Translations under genes and position numbers: made by a program | Shown: one piece after another, positions 23,410-35,961 of the stretch | Numbering within the stretch: position 1 is the stretch's first letter | How the letters are laid out: every line of letters begins with the position of its first letter | The notes under the pieces: model-generated | The model's input: only the letters and a program-made list of their open reading frames with translations | Told to the model about the DNA's origin: nothing | Database searches by the model: none | From: Dictyophora rubrovolvata | Lineage: Eukaryota; Basidiomycota; Agaricomycetes; Phallales; Phallaceae | Length of the DNA stretch: 64,000 nucleotides | Reading direction: 5' to 3' | Assembly (NCBI GenBank): GCA_029959195.1 | Contig: CP114126.1 | Span: forward strand, 186,001 to 250,000

Positions 23410-26400
23410 TCAAAACCAGGGATGGTATGAGGTGTTTTGTTTGGCAAGATTCAGAGGATTCGTCGCCGAAGAAATCTACAGAATGCGATTGACACTTCAA
23501 GCTTCAATCCTTACAGCAGCTGGCATATTTCACTTACCAAACTGGTAATCGTTTGCACTACAGGAATTGTGGGATCAGGAGGTGTATCTCCAACCTGTGT
23601 GATAGTGCATCAACCTCGTACTAGTGACATCGGGGTGGGATGCGGAACTTACTTTTTCTTCTTGATCTTCGGGTGTACGGCAAGCTAGATGCTCAGCCCT
23701 TCCCACAACCAAATCAATATTAGATCCGACATGTTGTCGAAATAATATATCTGTCTGCTGGGCTTTGTTGAAGTAGGTATACCAAGTCATAACTTCATCA
23801 CGAATGAAAAGACTTAGTTGTTGTTCCATGTCAAACTAAAGTCCCGTTAATGAGGTGTTCATAAATTTCTTAACTAAATGGTCTAACCTCAGGAGGTGTT
23901 AAGGATCTCGCTATTGCCATAATCCCAGTGGTTAGTAACCCCTCGATTCCAATCGGATTGAGGAAATGTTGCATATTTGGCGTTAAGCGGAAGGGTGTCG
24001 CCTCATTCCAATACATTCTTGGCGAAGTTGGGTCAAATGCTGGTGATTATCTGAGTCCAGAATTTTTATATGTAGCGCTAACGTTACCTGGCATTAGTTC
24101 GGACATGTAAATCAAGCCCGTATTACGAGATACGTGGAAACGAGACGGAACACGACTGGTCAAACACATGATATATGTCATGAAAGTGGTCGAAGCTAAC
24201 TGCAAAGCGAATTGTTTGCGCATTGTCCACAGTTCGTACGATGTTTTCATGGTTCTCATCATGTACTGAGTTGAAAAGTCAATTAACTGTTATCACAAGA
24301 ACAAACTAAAAAAACCAACATTCGTAATAATGTTTTCAGGAACCATCTTGGCTATGATTTCCTCTTGAAGCTCGGCTCTTAGATTGACAGCTTGACTTTC
24401 CGTAAGCTGGGACTGAAGATTAGCTGCGAGTAGGTAAATTGTTAAAAAGCATACGCTTGGGTTATAGACACTGGAGAATTTCTCTGCAAATGCTAGCTGA
24501 GGATCTTCCCGAGCCATCCGCATCATCTCGCAATGACTGTCATAGATATGCTGAAGAGTGACATATGAAGAATCATTAGCAAGTAGGCGCAGCGCAGGGT
24601 TCAGAGGGACTGCAACTGGTAAGTGGAAAGATAAATTCCGTTTGCGACTTTCTTTTCGACGGTTTAAAACGCTTATGTACATTGTTAGTAGGGAATATCC
24701 TGTACGGCGAGTAACGTACCCATTGAATATTCTGAAAAGTTGTTGAATTCTTTCCTCCCGGCGAACCCAAAGTTGCGTAGGCATCTGAACAGCAAAGGAA
24801 TGTTTTGATCCGTCGTGACCTATTAATGTTATACGTTTGAAAGTAAAGCCCGTTCCTCGGCAAAATTCTACTTTAGGAGCAAAACGCGTGATACGTATAA
24901 AATTGTTGTTTATGTCTTTGTGCTGAAATAAAGTTAGTTGTTATTAAGGGCAAGGATGTATTGAATACTAACCTCGAGATATTGTCCTGGGACTTCCACT
25001 TCGTCATATTTACCATGCTGAAACTCGACCAGCCACTTGCTTACTGTGTCAAGTGACTGGAACCGAGGACGTGTGTCCAGAATTTTCTCGTATTTATCCC
25101 GCCATTGCATCATGCGTCGTATATATTCTCGGAGTGTTAACTTGGCTTTTTTGAAGTCATCTTCGAATTCATTCTTCCATGGGAATTATTTTAGTATAGC
25201 GGATATGTCACGACAAGTAGATCAATTACCCTTGTAACCGAGGATGCGACAGAACGCAAGAATGTATCAACGGCTTCCATGGACTGAACGGGTACGACAG
25301 AGTCAGCTCCCGGGTGAATCAAACTATTATGTAAATGCTATAGAAGAATGTGAAATATCAGAGCGATAGGTATAGACAGCGAAAACATACGTTCAACCCG
25401 GCTGCTACTGCGTTACTTAAGATTCGATAATTGTCTTCTTCATTATTTGGTTTGAACCTTTGCTTGAGTTGATCTTGAATATTCTCTAATGTGAGTGCTA
25501 GCAAAGGAAAGGCTGTCTTCAGTATTGCCACAATCTCTTCCACGTATTCCCAGGGTTGATGATTAGGTGGCGTCGGAGTGTGTGAGATGCCATTCACACC
25601 AACGGACACTTCAGGATGCGGGGTGTTCTCGGCTTGTTTATTGCTGTCACTCGCGGAATCGTTGGGTGTTTCTCCTCGCGACGTCGATTCGGGCCGTGCA
25701 GTCGCTGACATTGTCGATGATGCACGGATCTGTTGAGCGCGGATAGCATGCTGAGAGCGAAATCCAGCAAAATCGTCTTTAGTTGTTCGAAGATGCCAGA
25801 ACAAAGCCTAATAGGAGTTAATCACCAAAAACCTTTTCGAAAGCAGCCAATTGACATACCTGAGGATAGTGTTTGGCTAGATTTAGTAATATATAACGAG
25901 CGTTTTTAGCTTCTCTATGACCAAGGGATAGAAGAAGCTGGGGAATCAATGTAATCCAGTACCAGAACGCCGGTTCGCCTTTGAAATTCTCGAATGCGGT
26001 GGAAACGACTGGATTGCTGGGATCGTCCCAGCTCAACAACCATAGGACACGAATCAGGAGAGGGCGACTCTTTGCACTCTTATACAATCCAGCAGCCTGT
26101 AAGTAACAACTGACAGCGTTACCAGCATGACTTAATTCCCCTCGATTTTCTTTGAACATTTTGTCGCTATATCTTCCCCACTCGGCCCAAGCTTTAGGCA
26201 TATTCAACTCCATACCAACTGCTTGTGCGAAAGCATGATTGGCCTCGTTGTTTGAATCTAGTTTGGCAAAAAACATGCCCTTTAACGTGTAAAACTCAGC
26301 CTTCTGTGATGTGGAAAAATAAACCAAGTTGGTGTTATTAATCACATCGAGGCCAGCCTGGAGCTCGTTTCGTACTTGGTAGTGGCATCGTGCCTGCTCT

Positions 26401-29400
26401 CTTAGTTTAAGAAAGGCTTCTGCAATTTCTATATTCGGAAGAGTATAAATCTTGTTGAGTGATTGATGGCAGACTTCAAGAAGATGATGCTTTCGAGCCA
26501 CATGGGCGAACCGATTAATGAGCCAGGCTGTTTCATGGAACCCACGGAAGCCAAAAGTATTTGGGTTATTGGGGATACTAGGCGCTCCAGGGGGAGGTTG
26601 GATTAAAGGTAGATAATGTCGGTTAATGGCACTGAAGACATGTTGTCTCCAAGCAACAAGATCGTCCCAAATGCCAATATCATCCGCGAGATTGGGCAAC
26701 CGTTCACGCCAGGCTTGTAGTACCAGTTTTAAATCAGACGACTTCTTCTCCAGGTTTTGAGCATTGGTTTGAGCGAGGGAGCCGAAAATTTGAGCGGCTT
26801 CCTGTAATTCCACAATCTGTTGGAATTGTTGAAGAAGAGGGACGTGGGCTTTGGATAAATTACTTGGAAGGGTGACCCATTTACGAAGGGATAATTGAAT
26901 TGCTTCTTCAAGGTGACGAGTAAATTCCCCATTTTTCTCTAAAGGCCAAGTGGCTTTGTTCAAAGCTGCGTAAGCCTGAAAAACGCGCCTTCGAGGAGTA
27001 GCTATTTCTTCAAGGCCATTGACGTCCGCATCCAACGACTCTTGATCCGCAGTCCAGTCCGGGTCTCGCCATCGACATTCTAACAATAAATCTTGATTGC
27101 CTTCATTTCTTGCGAGTTCTTCCAATATTTCCCACTGCTGAAGTTTCTCGGCAGCTAAGATCCAATGATCCTCCCATAAACAGTATTCAGCTTCGGAGAA
27201 AGGAATTACTCCTGTCCGGGACTTTACTTGCGCGGCTTCATACATTGCTTGAGCTTGGGGCCACATCCCATTTTGTTCCAATGCAATGGCGGCATTAGTT
27301 TCAGTATATAGGCATCTTCGACGCCATAAACCATAAAACATGTCGTCTTCCGCTAATTCAGCATAAAGTTCCGCCAAAGAATCATAGGTGGTATCTTGAG
27401 CACTTTCCTGTTCCCGAAGGTGATCCAGAGAATCTTGGAGCATTTCTAGACACGTGTGCCAGGCTCCAAATGTCTTACCGAGAAACTTGAGTAAATATGG
27501 GGGAAGACTCATGGGTGGAGAACATGCTTTGACTCCATCGAGAAGAGTCGCAACCACATTAGGTCGTAAATCAATTTGCCGATTTAGATGATCTTTACTT
27601 AAAAGAACTACCATCGTATTCGAAAGGTTTACTTGTTCTTTTCGAGAAAGGCTAGCCCAAATGGCGCTGAAGACAGATATCCAAGTACGATGCACGACTT
27701 CCGGATCAAGAAACAAAAGACGACGCATAGGTTGGATGAGGTTTCTAACATGTCCCTGAGAGATTGAAGCAGAAAGTTTCGTTGTACGGGACTGAAAGAT
27801 TGTCGAATCAAGGTTCAACGTATCTTCTCCATCGATTGCCCCTAGAAGGAGATCTAGTGCTAACTGCAACCAATATTGATCAGCAAGGTGCTCCCAATTT
27901 TGAACACTAAGAGCGAACGAAAGGCGACTAGCCAGCGTGCGAGGAATGCTACTGTCCAGTAGATCAATACATTGGTTCCGGATCGCAGGGTCTTTTGCAC
28001 GGCATGCCAACAAAAAAGACGGTTCAAGGCGCATTGTTAGGTCGGTTCGCCTTAGGGTGTCTTCTTTGTAGATGTCATAAATAAGTTGTAAGTAATCCTT
28101 GAAGAGCGTCGCCCCCCTTTGCTCGAACGCTTTCATAGAACTTAGCAATGATGCCTTTTCCTTTAAGGTGGGATAAGCTTCTTTTCGATGCAGAACCCAC
28201 TCTCGGGTCATACTTAGGAGGAGATTGCATAAAGTGTCACTGGTCGACTTATCAGCAATCTGGACTAAGCATCCCAAAAAGTGTCGACGTTGGTCGGCTA
28301 AATAAGGAACTGAATTGCGACAAATTTCTAGAACAGATGCTATCTGCTGCACAGTCTCGTCTGGGTTTGCAACAGGGGGAGTGGTGTGATCCTTGACTGC
28401 CTTGATTAACAGTCGCATGAGAGCTGGAGCAAACGTCTCGATCCTCGAAGGTGTCACTTGTACTACAGCTTTCAGCATGAGTAGCGAGCCTTTGAGATTG
28501 GCACCTGTTAGCAAGCCTTCACTGATGGTGTTATTGACCCAGCTATGAAAGTCCGAAGCGTCCGATTGAGCTTCGTCGTCGTTATCACCGATAGGAAAAA
28601 CTTCAAGTAACTTCTTGAACGTAGGGTGAAGGCATTCGTGCAAGGCACTTTCGTCACTGAACATGCCTTTCTGGATCAGACGTTGTAGTAATCCTCCATT
28701 GGCTAAGTACCACTCGAAAGGCTTTTCGGAAGTAACTACAGCAAAGACACGTGCCGAGTTAGATATATGCAGTAAACTTTGTTCGGTGATCTCGGTCTGT
28801 ACGAATAATTGATCAATGAAGAAAAAGCCTTAAGCGCGATTGAACGACTCACTTGCTCTAGTGCTCTGATGAAAAAATTCAGTTTAACTGTAACTTCATG
28901 CCAGCCCTTGGGTCCGATGAGTTTTTGAAGTTGTGACAGGGCCCTCATGATTAAACCCGCTTTGTGAGCAGGTTCATTAGAGGTTACCACTAGTCTTACT
29001 AGATAGCTAACAATAGTCTCGCGATGATTTAAAGGCAGACCCCAAACAGTCTTTTCATTCATAGTGGAATCGTGCAAAACTGTAGACTCTTGACGAGCTT
29101 GTTGCTCCCACGACATGACCAGATCCAACAGATCCAACGACAAGCTCTTGGTCTCAAACGTAGCGCTGGGCAGCAATCCTAGCTTCGATAGGCAGCTTAC
29201 CATGTGGGGCACAAAAAGATCTCGGCAAGGATAGAATAGCGTAGGATGTCTAACGACAAGCTGATAAATGACGATCAGCTGAGAAAGGCCATGACCTTCT
29301 TCGACGAGCATTTTTCTGATTAGTTTGGCCCATGAGGGATAGCCAATTTCAGGGGGGATACGTTTGGGCAATGCTGGAGCAAGTATATCTAACGCCTGTC

Positions 29401-32400
29401 TGATCAAGGCACGGCCTTCTGCATGAGGTGGTCGGAGCAAGCCTGTCAAAGTCCTAATGATGAATTTTGGCGGGCTATCGAAAGCCTCGAAGAAGCGGGC
29501 AGCAAGTATATACGCTGTCTGCTTCACGACAGCATCTTCCACAACTATATGATTCCAAGCGCATTTGATGATGTCTTTTCTTACTTCTTGAATGAGTGAC
29601 GCACAGTGATGTACAATGAGACTTGACAGATTTAGCAGCTCAATAGAGAGTGAATCATCTGTGGTAGGTAGCACAATCGAGTTACTCATCGGTCTCCAAA
29701 TTCGTTGATGAATTTGAGTAATGATGTCCGAATCTACGAGGTAGCCAACCTCGTCTTTACGTTGAAAAGAGACATAGAGCGTCGGACTGACGACATAACG
29801 AATAAAGGCCGTTTTATGGGACCAAGACGGAGTAGGGTCTCCAAACCAACTAAGGAACCTCAGTAAGACATTCCGACGAAAGATAACCGAATGACTCCTC
29901 GCAACATGTTGGTAGAGAAAGCTGGTTAAACTTGATAAATCGAGGACCGAAGGATGGGTACACACGGCAACAACGTCGAATAATAAATCAATCCGTGGAG
30001 ACACTTGAAGCGCTCGGATGAAAAGAGACCTCATTAGAGCGATTTGCTGTGAGTGTACAGCCGGAGGTTCCATAGAAGTGCCTGAAGAAAACTGAAGATT
30101 CGTCCGCCATAAGTCGAGAAATGTGTCAATCACATATGAATGCTCAAGTAGCCAATGATCAGACATTACTGCCATATCATTGCAGAGGAGCAAACCAGGC
30201 AAAATCAGGGATCGGTCATTTCCACGGAAACATAGCAATGAGATAAATCGCGTCCGAGCAAACGTTTCAACTTCAAGAGATGGTGCCTTCCTAGATTTCA
30301 GAACATTTCGAAAGGTACGAACATATTTGGGATCGGATAAATGGTGCAGGAAGAATTCCGCCGATTCGCCTGCATAGCGATTTAAGAATTTGGCCAGAGG
30401 CTCAGTGAAGGGGCTGGGACCTGATGCTTCTAGACATGTTTCCACATCCACGACAGCGGTCACCAAATCCTTCAAAAAGATGTTTGCGGCCGGCGGTAAC
30501 AGATGAAATATGTGTACAAGACCGACTAACTTAGCGATTTCTTCGCTATCCACGAGTGTTCTATAGGCAGTAGTCCGCAGCATATTCGGATCAGCTATAA
30601 CACGGAAGTGATCGAGTAATTTATACCCGATTTCTACTTTAAAATAGTTTGTTAACAGCTCCAATAACCTTGCTAGGCCTTCCAAACCGGAAACAGTAAT
30701 TCGCTTGGGATCGGCGAGGTTCATAAGAATGGGCCGCAAACCAGTCTGTAATAATTCCTTAGGCAAGCGTGTCTGATGGGTCAGGATTAAACGAAGACCG
30801 TCATGAGCCACATTTTTGATTTCAGACGACGGCGAATACAAAGCCTTGAAATAGACACCGGTGACTCTAATCAAAATTGGAAATTAATATTAACTTGTTA
30901 TAAGTTCTTTAAGAGCTTACCGTTGACGAGTGAGATGGTGCTTTGAAAAGAAATCTGTGAGAGGCAATGAAGCCGTCAACAACTTAATGCACACAACCCG
31001 CAAACGGGTTACTTCCAAAACATTCCTGCGTTGATTATTTCGTCCCAAAAGCGCGGTATCATCTGCATCTGCAAGCGCCAATGCCTCGTGAAGTAACCTA
31101 AGAAGTTCCTCGTTAACTTCGAGCAACGGAGGCTGAAGGTCTAGGCAATATCTAATTGCATCGATATTCCCGATTTGGGTTGAAAACGGAAGAGCCCGCA
31201 GAGGTTTGGTGAAAATCGGGGAGAGTAAACGGTCACGATGAGGTAGCATTAGCTCAGATATGCTCCCATCACATAATTGGGCTAAAAGCTCAAGAGTGGA
31301 CTGCGCAGCCTTTCGAACCATTGCGTTGGTGCTTGATAATTCGACTATCAGGACCTTCACCAGATATGAAATATCCTCTTGATAGTCTATCCCATCTTCT
31401 TTCATTGCATCCTTATCGGGACGACATACGCGAACAATATGTGAGATTGTACTGAGAACATTGTCGATGTTGGTAGGAGGGTCGTTCGGCATATCTTTAA
31501 GAACAAAGAATAAAGCCCTGATAAAGTCATGTTCTCGTTTACGAATCCACGAAATTCCAAGGTCTGCTTTTGAGGTCATAATAATGATGCCTGAACAACC
31601 AGCCATTTTTCGAACCCAAGTTTCTTCAAAGCACATAACGACGAAACGATGTCCCAGTTGATCAAGTACCGGTGCCGGATCACGGCGTTTGGAGGAGAAA
31701 GGCAAATTGCCTTTGGCAGTGTCTAAAAGATCGTCAATGATCTTTGCAACAATTTCGCGGGCTGCGTGAGCCTCGTTCACTTCAGCCTTAGCCATAGCTA
31801 ATGGTACGGTATCGAGATACAAAGTTACAAGTTTGTGCAGCATGCGACGAATCGTGGGATCAACTGGACTCGCTGTAGAACCAGTCATTTCCATACTCAG
31901 GATGTGTCGAGAAAGGTTACGAATGTATTCCTCAGCTTCGTCACGCAGTTCAGACACATGGATGGTGTCAAAAAGACTTTCAACAGTTTGCTTGAACACT
32001 TCTACCCTTTCTTGTCCACGGAGACCCTGTAAGAAATAAAAATAAATCCAGAAAACAAACAAACGATTACCCACGTCGCGAAGAAGCACAATCATAGTGT
32101 ATTTGAGGACCTCGAATCCTTCACGACGATACTCTGCTACCTCATGGCGAATGCTCCATGCTGCGAGGTTGATTAAGGGTCCAAGATTTATTTTCTCTTT
32201 TTGTCCGGCGATGAATCTGACCGTCAAAGTAGCGGGATCAGTGACCTCCTGATAATCCAATTGAGGGTGCTGATCCAATAACCGTCTATTTCTCCCTCCG
32301 AGCTTTCCGAGTATTCTAACCGTTGTGTGTGCATGCTGGTAATTCGCGGGATGGGGCCTGAGATGACTTTGTAATGCACCCATTAATTCTCTGAGTACAG

Positions 32401-35052
32401 GACTCAAGGTGGGGTCAAGGAATTCTTGTGTTAGATTATCGATGCATAACTCCAGTGTTCTCAGTCCCTGTGAAACCAATTCTGGATTGCCTTTCAAGGC
32501 GAACACCAGCGGCTGCATGAGGTAATGAAGAAACGGTAGTAGATGGGTGAGTCGGACGGGAACTGTCAGACATAGTTCAGCTAGGAGATCGCGAGTAATC
32601 GGACCGGCTGCCAATAGAAGCCTGTTCAAACTTTCGAGCATCTCAGGCAGTAATGGAAGAACTTCTTTATACAACAACTCAAATCGACCTCCCGCGCCGC
32701 CAATGGCTCTAAATAATCCTCGCAGTAGCAAGAAATAATTCATGGGCTCCGGTGATTTAGCGGCAAGAGGGAACGAGTCCATAACAAGACGTGAAAGATA
32801 CGGTACCAAGATGCCTTCGTTCTGTTCTGGATACATGGTCACTGCTTGAAAGGCCATCTTGAAAAATCGAATCGTTTGGACAGCGACTGACTTAGTATCT
32901 TGATGTCCTAAGGTGTCGAACCTCGAGATCAGGAAACGCAGAATTATGGCTGTTAGGGTTCCGCAAGAGGTCTGATGACCCAGAAGAACTTGGGGAAGAT
33001 GGAAGAGTGTAGGCCGTTTTAAAGCACTCTCGAAAAAGAATTCAATCTTTGCTGTCCAGAGCTCTTGAAACACATGTGGATGCATTTCGTGAAAAATGTG
33101 CGAAAACCATTCCATCGCTTCTCGTTCATCCCGAAAATTTCCAGGCAATTCATACAGGGACATACAATTTATTGTCCCTTCAAACATGCGTCCAAGAATC
33201 TCACCATCGACCATTGGTTGCCCCAGCGTTTTAAGGCTTGACAAGACAGTGCGAAAACCGTGTAGCAACGTTCTAAACAGATACCGAGACTCTAATTTGT
33301 GTTTTTTTTTCAAGAGGAGAACAGATGCACATAAACAAACGAAGTCACCTTTGTGTACCTCTTCTAACGTTTCGTTGACAAAAGCAGCAGCTGCTATGGG
33401 CTTCGTTTTTTCAATATGTACAAGATCGGTTTCGTCCACTTCGTCTGCTTTGGCACGCTGGGCATACGCAACCACTTCTTTGTGCATGTTATATAATGCA
33501 CCGAGTTTATCAACACATGTAATAAACAACGCGTGAAGGACTTGCACAGAGCCCTCGGGTGTGTCTTTTTGCAATACGCACTCCACAAGATTCATGAGTA
33601 ACTTTGCACACATAGTCTGAATAGCTCCGTTTAGTGACATGTTGTGCAAGTTGCATGAATAAATGTGGATGACACGACCAAGTTGCAAAGGGTTCAATTC
33701 GAGGCGGACATGATGTACGAGGTCAGCCAGCATGCTAAAAGCTAGAGGTCTAGTAACATAATAAGACGAAACAAATTGAAAGGTACGTTTATTTTCATAC
33801 CTGAGGGCTTCTTGGCTGGTTATTCCAGTTCCAATTAATACCTTCTCGTTTAATAATGTATTGAGCTGGGGCACAAAAGCGGTCCGGAACTCAGTGGACA
33901 GAACATGTCTTGTAGCGATTAATAGCTCCTTTTTATCGTTTAACAAACAAAGCATTCGAATCTGAGGAGGTTTGTTACCTTTCGAGTGGCCGCAGCCTCT
34001 GGTGGACAATCCTGCAGCATGCGAATTATTGCTCTAGGTATTTGTTCTTGGTAATTTCTGAGAGAGTCATTTGCACCACGCAGGACATATGCGAGGAATG
34101 ACATGGTCTATATACAGGGAATTTCATTTCTGACCAGTGCGCGAAAAAAAAGAGATACCATACCTTGACTTGAGATGTTACGAATTCCGCAAAGTGGGAT
34201 TTGTTTGGCATATCAGGAGCCACGCCGAACCACAGATCGCCTTTTGATACCGCTTCCTCGTGCATCCTCTTTTGAGGTTTCGCTTCTAGCACTAGAAACT
34301 AATCTGGTCGGTAAAGCAGTGTTTTAGGCAGTTGAACGAGCTTCTTACATCAATAACTAAAGGCAGCATGGTTCTTATAGTATTGGCAATGAGATTACGA
34401 TGACTTTGAAACAACAAAACGGTGGCAATGGGGCATTCGGTAAGGACCTTGAAGCTCTCGGTGCTATGGGGAAGGGTCTGATGATCAATAAGAGAGGCAT
34501 CAGAATCGAAATAAACATCGACAAGACTCCTTGTATTTCGATAAAGGTCTTGAACGAATTCAATGAATTGTGAAGCAGACTCTTCGGAAGACGTTCGATA
34601 GGTGCGGTTGAGATCTATAATAATTTTGATGCAGGTGACGCCATTTTCTTCGTTATCGCGACGGAGTAGATTCAGCATAAGACCCATTAGCCTTGGAACA
34701 TGTGGCTTTAGTTGCTCATTCAAGGGTAGCCTGTGAATGGTGTCAACAAGCGCATGGCGGAGTGCATGCTCCTGCGAATCCTTTTTGAAGGCGGGCTGTC
34801 CGGTTTCCAGCATATCAATGACAGTGGGTAAAACTTGTTGAAGAAAACGTGCAGTCTCTCCTTCTTTCAATATCTCCACGCAGTCTCGCATTTCTCCAGC
34901 GACGGTTGCTTTGGTCTTTACGTCTATTACAAGAATGGCGTCCAGCGTCTAAAGTGAAGAAAACACTGAAGTTGCTCACCAGGTGCATCTCGCAGCTTTT
35001 GGTGAAAGCTCTCTACATCAAACACATTATTTACGGGCGCGTTACTGGTCAT
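23410..35052 (-). CDS. TRA1: TRA1/TRRAP, PIKK pseudokinase scaffold of SAGA and NuA4
   Basis: Giant HEAT/FAT/PI3K-like protein, roughly 3,500 residues, that contacts activators in the SAGA and NuA4 acetyltransferases. The N-terminal region is seen at 34891 (MRDCVEILKEGETARFLQQV). Upstream, TLDAILVIDVKTKATVAGE can be joined through an 86-base intron to a six-codon exon, MTSNAP, at 35052-35035; an alternative start is 34988. HEAT repeats fill 34000-28700 (LGGRNRRLLDQHPQLDYQEV; LSRHILSME), and the FAT domain fills the 948-codon exon 28664-25818 (GFHETAWLINRFAHVARKHH). The kinase-like domain is at about 24900-23600, with ITLIGHDGSKHSF and RREERIQQLFRIFN. The FATC end reads NPLNLAKQNTSYHPWF. Absence of catalytic motifs is usual for Tra1. 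Three exons exceed 2 kb; the rest are short. Confidence 0.94.
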
Positions 35053-35131
35053 TTGGTACCAGTCGAGTTGGGCCACTGGGACGCGCCTGACTCAAGTGTT
35101 GAGTTGTGATTACGTAAGTTAACCCTCAGCG
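35053..35131. promoter_or_regulatory. Shared divergent promoter of TRA1 and TAF9
   Basis: Only about 79 bases separate the proposed TRA1 start (35052, minus) from the TAF9 start (35132, plus); 143 bases if TRA1 starts at 34988. No TATA box is evident. Both products are SAGA subunits, so co-expression from one short promoter is plausible but not shown. Confidence 0.5.
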
Positions 35132-35856
35132 ATGGCTGGTAGCCAGCTTCCACCCACTGCTCGGTCAATTGCTCTTCTTTTGGCCTCTGCGCCAACGATA
35201 CAGGACTCACATCCTACCGTACTTCATCAACTCCTTGAATTCTCCCATAGATACACCTCGCAAGTCATTTTAGACGCGTCAGTTTATGCGGAACACGCTG
35301 GCAGATCGGGAAAAATTGATATGGAGGATGTTTCTTTAGCAGTTCAAGCCAGAATCGGATGGGAATTTGGAGGGCGTGTTCCCAAAGAGGCGCGTTCCCT
35401 TTTACATATATCTCTTTCTCCTGAATGTGAAATATGTAATAGTATCTCCTTTCTTTGGCGGCGCAAACCAATGCCACTCCCTTACCAGCAGTACCAGAGG
35501 TATTTGGGGTTCGATTGCCTCCACCCAAAGATCGCTTGACGACCATGACTTTTGATCTTGTGCCCAATCATCCCCCCGAAGGGTTGAACCTTTGGGAAGA
35601 AGAAGTGGAGGAGGAGATTATTGAGTCCGAATCTGATGGGATGGAGGTTTTGGAGGAAACTAAACAGGTTCAGACGTCATTTGCGCTCCCACTCATGGCT
35701 CGAAGCGAGGATGTTGACATGAATGCCCGGAGTGAGGACAGTGACGCAGATGAAGGGGGTCTGTTCGGTGAAGACGATGATGCAAGCGACGCAGAGAACA
35801 AGGACACAAGATCACAAGCTCAACGGACATTAATTGAAGACGAGGAGTATGATTAA
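35132..35856 (+). CDS. TAF9: TAF9, histone-fold subunit of TFIID and SAGA
   Basis: Two exons (35132-35389 and 35443-35856) give 223 residues. The N-terminal histone fold (about residues 10-75) reads ARSIALLLASAP, VLHQLLEFSHRYTSQVILDA and IDMEDVSLAVQARIGWEFG, as in TAF9, which pairs with TAF6. RVPKE joins YLLSLAAQTNATPLPAVPEV and FGVRLPPPKDRL, the conserved TAF9 extension. The tail is acidic (GLFGEDDDASDAENKD). The single 53-base intron has a GC donor (gcgcgt at 35390) and an ordinary AG acceptor; no GT donor keeps the conserved VPKEYLLSLAAQ intact. The gene is tail to tail with SEC12, 105 bases apart. Confidence 0.94.
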
Positions 35857-35961
35857 TGTAAAAAAAATTATTGTACTATTATACTAGCGTATGTCATGCA
35901 CATTTAGATGTAGATTGACTGAGACAGCATAAATTCAGAAGAGCGTAGGTGACTTACTGCT

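Noticed and set aside
33049-33536. Plus-strand open frames inside TRA1
   Set aside because: Antisense to a well-conserved coding exon, with no splice pattern or family similarity.
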